Shown: piece by piece, positions 59,701-64,000 of the stretch
Layout: every line of letters starts with the position of its first letter
Numbering within the stretch: position 1 is the stretch's first letter
Source: Mycocentrospora acerina
Taxonomy: Eukaryota > Ascomycota > Dothideomycetes > Pleosporales
Length of the DNA: 64,000 nt
Direction: 5' to 3'
NCBI GenBank assembly: GCA_022701365.1
Contig: JAKUHH010000025.1
Location: forward strand, 496,001-560,000
The notes under the pieces: model-generated
The model's input: only the letters and a program-made list of their open reading frames with translations
Database searches by the model: none
What the model was told of the DNA's origin: nothing
Program-made: the position numbers and the translations under genes

Positions 59701-59753
59701 AGTGTCACGACGCTGTCCCGTCTAGCCTTGGCCTTTTCATTCTGAAGAGTCTT

Positions 59754-61391
59754 CTAAGCCCCACTCGCCACGCCCTTGATGTTGAACCCGCCACGGGCGC
59801 CATTACCGTTCGATGCCGAGCCTCGGATATTAATTCCTTCCTGATCACTGTCTCGAGTTATGCGGTCTGCCAGGCCACGACGGGGTTTGGGGTCCTCGAA
59901 GCCGCTGTCCAACGGCGCGCTGTCATCGCCTTTTAGTCGGCCAAAGTTGTTGCTGTTGTTCCTATTGTTGTCGTCGCCATCGCGCGTGATGCGGTCGGCA
60001 AGGGAGCGTTTCTGCGGCGCAACAGGTCGGCCGTCCTTTGTCATGCGCGCAAGTAGCGATCCGCTCCGGGCCGTCTCGTCCTTTGCGTCGGAGCGGCGGT
60101 GGTTGCCCATGGGCGAGCTGTCGAAGCTCAGCGTGTCCTTTTGCCAGCGTCCGCCTGTTGTGCCGGAAGGAGTGCGGTCGTGGTTGGCGCGGTCGTGGGT
60201 CCAGCGCTCGCCGCTGGGTTCTCGTTGGCGTCGCGTGTTGCGGCTGCGGCTTCGGCTGCGGTAGCGGCGGCGCGCGTTGGATGTGTCTTCTGCGAAGCCA
60301 AAACGGCCATCGCCTTCGTCGTTGGAGGCTGGCGAGGCGCTGCGGTTGCGTAGGCGGCCGAAGCGCGATTCTCCCGGGCTGAAGCTGTTAGCGCGGGCAT
60401 CCAAAAGCTGGATGAGGTGTCATGTGTGCGTACCCCTCGGAGCCAGGCCGGTACGAGTCGACGTCATTTCTCAGCCTGCCGGCGTCGGCGTCGGGCCTCA
60501 GTCTGCCGCCTCGTCCTCTGTTGTCTCGCCCGCCACGTTCGCTGCGGTAGTTCCTCCGCCTATCACCCTGCGAGTCGCCGTTCATAGACTCGTCTCCGCT
60601 GCTGCTTGGACGTCAGTGGCCTGCCAGGAATACGTTGGCGCATGGCTCGCACCTTCTCCTCCTGCGCTCTCTCGACCCCATGTCCTGGTCGCCGTAGTCC
60701 AGAACGTCCTTCTTGGGCGGTGGGCGGCGCCGTGGGTCCCTCTGGCGGTTGTCGGCAACATCGGGGTTGTGTCGGTAGTAGTTGCTGCGCGTGGCGGCGC
60801 CCTTTGGCTTCTGGTCGCCGGCGTTGGTCTCGCGGACCATGAGCACGCTGTCGGGCTTCTTCGAGTAGGGCTTGGCCCTGCGCGAGGCCTGGGCAATGAG
60901 CGCGCCGGGGTTGTTGACTTCGGGGTGGGTGAGGGCGGCGAGGGCGAGGGCGGCGTCGGCGGCCGTGTAGAACTCGAGGTTGACGGACGAGTCGCTGACC
61001 CAGCGCAGCTGCTTGACGCGGGGCTCGGCGCCGCAGTGCTCCATGGAGTAGTACAGCGGGTCGTTGGGGTCGAAGTCGCCGACGCCCTGCAGGTTCAGCG
61101 ACTCGGGCCAGGGCTTCTGCGGCTGCAGGTCTTCAAAGTAGGCGGCGGGCACCGTGTTGTTGTTGTTGTTGTCGGCGGCGGCGGTGCTGGGCTGGCTGGC
61201 GCTGGCTGGGGCGGGCTGTGGGTGCGCATGTCAGTCGCGATGGCCCTTCTACTTGGACTACGAGTACCACCACCACTACTACTCCTCCTCCTACTGGAGC
61301 TTACCTGCTGACTATGTTGAGGCTGCTCAATGCCGGCGCCAATGTCAATGTCAATGTCGTAGGCGACATCGGTCATGTCCGTGTCGTCCAT
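59754..61391 (-). CDS. NCBP3-like cap-binding protein (DUF2414)
   Basis: Homologue of nuclear cap-binding subunit 3, an RRM-like protein that binds capped mRNA and the export machinery. Exons 61391-61305, 61215-60653, 60598-60434 and 60384-59754 give 481 aa with the last of three acceptors. The N-terminus is acidic (MDDTDMTDVAYDIDIDIGAG). The RRM-like core is VKQLRWVSDSSVNLEFYTAA (~85-104), where WVSD stands for the W[LV][ND]D cap-contact motif, then DAALALAALTHPEV. The rest is Arg/Gly/Ser/Asp-rich and disordered, with RSRSRSRN. The C-terminus repeats SLADRITRDGDD / GLADRITRDSDQ with a weaker LLARMTKDG, then INIRGSA / FNIKGVA. Exon 3 can start at 60604, 60601 or 60598 (tandem AAG-CAG-CAG); all keep frame. 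Confidence 0.82.
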
Positions 61392-61803
61392 GGCGGCGGG
61401 CGTGCAGGGCGTGCTGCAGAGAAAAGAGATGTAAAAAGGGTGTGCTGGGGAATTGCAGAGAGTCGATGGCCTGTCTCAGGTCAAGAAGCGTGATGTCGCC
61501 GTCTGAACGGGAGCTAGTGCGGTTGCGGTGTACGGCCTGGCTAGCGTACACTGGACATGGCTGGACATGGCTGGACATTACTCGACATTGCTCGACATTG
61601 CTTGACATCAGGCCTGACTTGACCATCTACGCTTGCTTGCGACATGTGAGACGCAGACGTAATATGCACACCAGAGACTGCACGCTCACATGCATCACAC
61701 GCAGTCCTCATCAATGGAGTAGAATACATTGGTCAACAATAGAGTCGAATACACTAGTCAAGCACAATTGCATGCCCCAAAACACCTGTCCTCCATCTCT
61801 CCC
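61392..61803. other. Intergenic, NCBP3-like promoter
   Basis: It contains a tandem CTGGACATGG / CTCGACATTG decamer-like array at about 61550-61610. Otherwise nothing. Confidence 0.45.
61551..61608. repeat. Tandem GACATGGCTG / GACATTGCTC decamer repeats
   Basis: About six imperfect 10-bp units (GGACATGGCT, then CGACATTGCT), 160-220 bases upstream of the NCBP3-like start codon. Confidence 0.7.
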
Positions 61804-63563
61804 TCACGTCTGCTCCTCCAGCGTAAAAGTGCCCGTCTTCGTAATCATGTACTCGTTCACCGCAACATCCTTTCCGCTCTCCTTGCCATATCCACTCTGC
61901 TTGATGCCTCCAAACGGCGACTCGGCCGCCGACGAGTTTCCTACGCCCCAGTCAGTCAGTCAGTCACTCACTCACTCACTCAATCAGAAACTCCAACTCT
62001 CCCAAGAGAAAAAAACACAGTAAAAAAAACCTCCCCAAAGCAACGTAAAAACACAGCAGAGAATTCACAAAACAGCCAGCACTCACCAGTGTTCATCCCA
62101 ATCATGCCGGCCTCCAAGCTCTCAAACAGCCGCCACATGCGATCCACATTCTTAGTGAACAGATACGACGCCAGCCCCATGCTCGTATCGTTTGCCTGCC
62201 TCACCGCCTCCTCCTCCGTCTCAAACTTGATGATTGTGCAAATCGGCGAAAACACCTCCTCGTTGGCAACATCCATCTCCGCCGTCACGTCCGTGATGAC
62301 GGTGGGCTCGAAAAAGTAGCCTCCGTTTTTGGAAATCTTGTTCCCCCCAATGTGAATCTTGGCGCCCTTTGCTTTTGCATCTTCCACCAGAGAAAGCGCC
62401 TTGTTGACGGCGCGCGGCGTCGTCACGGGACCCATGGTTGTCGACTTGTCCGCGCCGTGGCCGACGACGAGTTTCTGCGTCTCGGCGTTCCAGCGCGAGA
62501 GAAAGGCGTCGTAGATGCCCGACTGCACGTACACGCGGTTCGCGGTGATGCATGCTTGGCCCGCGTGGCGGTACTTCAGCGCGAAGATTTGCGTGATTGC
62601 CTGGTCGAGACTTGCATCGTCAAAGATGAGCACCGGGCAGTTACCGCCGAGCTCGAGGGTGACTTTCTTGAGGTTGTCTGCGCATATTTTGGCCACGAGC
62701 TTGCCCACGCGGGTCGAGCCCGTAAAGGTGACTTTGCTGACGAGTGGATGGCGACAAAGCGCTTCACTGAGTTCTGGCGTCTTGTCCAGATCCGTCGTCA
62801 ACACGTTCAACGCTCCCTTGGGGAATCCAGCTTTGTCCGCCAGATACGCCAGCGCGAGCACCGTGATGGGCGTCTCGGGACTGGGCTTCACAACCATGGT
62901 GCACCCCGCCGCGAGCGCTGCACCCGCTTTCCTCAACACCATGGCAATGGGAAAATTCCAGGGCACCAGAGCAGCAGCCACACCCAGGGGCTGCTTAATG
63001 GTAAAGATCCTGCGGTTCGGCAGCGCGGGCGTAAAGACTGATCCTTGAATCCGCTCTGCCTCCCCGGCAAACCACCACGTGAAGCCCGTCGAGTAGTCAA
63101 TTTCTCCGTACGCCTCGGCGCGCGGCTTGCCCGTCTCATACACCAGGATTGTCGCGAGATCTTCCCTGTTCTCACGGATCAACGTGTCCCATTTAAGCAG
63201 CAGCTGTGCCCTCTCCCGCGGGCTAATCTTCTTGTACCTTTCAAACGCCGCGTGGGAAGTCTTGACAGCTTCGTCGACGTCGGAAGCATCGTTGGTAGGG
63301 CACTCAATCCATGGCTTCCCCGTCCCAGGGTCTTGTACGCTCTATCAGTCATAATTCGAGACTTGCGCGAGAAAATGGCAACTAACCGACAACCTCAAAC
63401 GTCTTGCCCGACTTGGCCTTTACCCAATTGCCATTGACGAAAGAATCATTATGAAGGAGGTCAGGATTGTTGAGCTGCTTTCCCATCAGCAAACATGCAT
63501 CTTTTCTCCATCGATTCCACAACAAACCTTGAACGGAAGCTCGTGCTTTGCTGTCGAACCCAT
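61804..63563 (-). CDS. Succinate-semialdehyde dehydrogenase-type ALDH
   Basis: NAD(P)+-dependent aldehyde dehydrogenase, most like succinate-semialdehyde dehydrogenase of the GABA shunt. Exons 63563-63528, 63474-63387, 63331-62087 and 61940-61804 give 501 aa. Start MGSTAKHELPFK, spliced to LNNPDLLHNDSFVNGNWVKA. The family motifs are VAAALVPWNFPIAMVLRKAG, MVVKPSPETPIT, VTFTGSTRVGKLV, VTLELGGNCPVLIFDDASLD (general-base Glu) and GQACITANRVYVQ (catalytic Cys). The end is SPFGGIKQSGYGKESG with TGTFTLEEQT. Intron 2's acceptor (63332-63333) was chosen because it gives FEVVDPGTGKPW. Exon 2's acceptor is a tandem AAG-CAG; using the first adds one Gln. Mitochondrial or cytosolic location is unclear since there is no obvious presequence. 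Other ALDH substrates are possible. Confidence 0.86.
61949..61982. repeat. CAGT/CACT microsatellite in SSADH intron
   Basis: Four CAGT units then four CACT units, near the 3' end of the last intron of the aldehyde dehydrogenase gene. Confidence 0.9.
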
Positions 63564-64000
63564 TATGCCGACTGTTTTTTTTATTTTGCTTTGCAAATCC
63601 GTTGTTATTCTCCTCCTACCAAAAGTCTTTCAAGACGCTCAAAGCCAAGCCTATCAAGTTGAATCTCACACACTCACAAACTGTAGACACAAACTGTAGA
63701 CACAAACTGTAGACACAAAAGACCCTCGTTCTGACCTGTTGAGAGAGAAAAACCAATTCTCAACACACTCACACAATATCTTACTCGCGATGCAAAAAAA
63801 TAAAAAAAAGTCTTCCGATCAAGAGAGGAGGATGTAAATATGTGAATTCCTGTTAACAAAGGGGCGCAGAAGGGTAGAGCAGCATCGGAAGTTGCCTCAA
63901 CCCCACCTTGGGTTTTACCCACCCACCCCTCTTCCATACCGAGGAAACGGAGGTGCAGCACCGCCAGCCAACCAGAGGCGTTCAACGCCGATGGGGGGGG
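63564..64000. other. SSADH-type gene promoter and window end
   Basis: Upstream region with a 13-bp tandem repeat at 63675-63720. No further gene is visible before base 64000, which ends in a G run. Confidence 0.5.
63675..63720. repeat. 13-bp tandem repeat, 3.5 copies
   Basis: Unit CACAAACTGTAGA, three exact copies followed by CACAAAA, 112-157 bases upstream of the ALDH start codon. Confidence 0.95.

Larger units (their letters stand above)
59150..59753. other. Intergenic with simple repeats
   Basis: 3' flanks of two convergent genes. It carries GAGTGA- and GGAAG-type purine tracts (59340-59410), an AATATC/AACATC tract and a CCTTGT tract. No gene. Confidence 0.5.

Noticed and set aside
60277..61311. 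Open plus-strand frame of 344 codons
   Set aside because: It is antisense to the NCBP3-like gene, made of Gly/Ala/Val/Leu from GC-rich codons, with no domain.
61154..62023. Open plus-strand frame of 289 codons
   Set aside because: It crosses the first exons and promoter of the NCBP3-like gene and the SSADH terminal exon. Composition is repeat-driven and no family is seen.
1..64000. CRISPR arrays, rRNA, intact transposons
   Set aside because: No spaced repeats, rRNA signature, terminal repeats, or transposase or reverse transcriptase motifs were seen by eye.

Overview
The window is nuclear DNA of a filamentous ascomycete. The evidence is dense genes on both strands, short GT-AG introns of mostly 46-100 nt with CTAAC/CTGAC-like branch sites, and fungal families (Zn2Cys6 regulator, DUF1996, PL1 pectate lyase, VTC5-like SPX protein, DUF2408/CUB1). 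A Pleosporales-like Dothideomycete is plausible, but that is inference and no species can be named. I built 23 intact gene models, one gene cut by the window edge (VPS29) and one broken J-domain gene. Splice sites were assigned by eye; every complete model keeps its reading frame from ATG to stop.

Layout. 1-7 kb: VPS29 (partial, with a 15-nt exon), a PrxQ/BCP peroxiredoxin, and a six-exon amino acid transporter. 7-16 kb: a secreted DUF1996 protein, then three consecutive minus-strand genes (Baeyer-Villiger-type flavin monooxygenase, enoyl-CoA hydratase/isomerase, Zn2Cys6 regulator) that could form a small catabolic locus. 16-23 kb: AT-rich and gene-poor, holding a broken J-domain gene with HPE in place of HPD, a GC-richer orphan patch, and a secreted pectate lyase. 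23-32 kb: dense housekeeping genes, often head to head (COX18-like/ALG11, RPP1/CUB1-like, SET protein/TRAPPC13). 34-42 kb: a 1118-aa DENN-domain protein with a C1-like zinc finger, and a secreted S41-type protease with a likely GPI tail. 42.4-42.6 kb: an assembly gap of 176 N between poly-C runs. 43-50 kb: mitochondrial glycerol-3-phosphate dehydrogenase (GUT2) and a VTC5-like SPX/VTC/DUF202 protein. 52-64 kb: ILV6, a KHDC4-like KH protein, ACO2-type aconitase/homocitrate dehydratase, an NCBP3-like cap-binding protein, and an SSADH-type aldehyde dehydrogenase.

The genes are mainly core eukaryotic functions: trafficking (VPS29, TRAPPC13, DENN), mitochondria (COX18, GUT2, ACO2, ILV6), glycosylation (ALG11), RNA (KHDC4, NCBP3) and ribosome (RPP1). 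Secreted or accessory functions (DUF1996, pectate lyase, S41 protease, BVMO locus) sit beside AT-rich stretches. I found no tRNA, rRNA, CRISPR array or intact transposon. The most unusual signals are at the level of gene structure: very small exons, stop-free introns of length 3n, tandem NAG acceptors, a His-to-Thr change in ACO2, and the broken J-domain gene.
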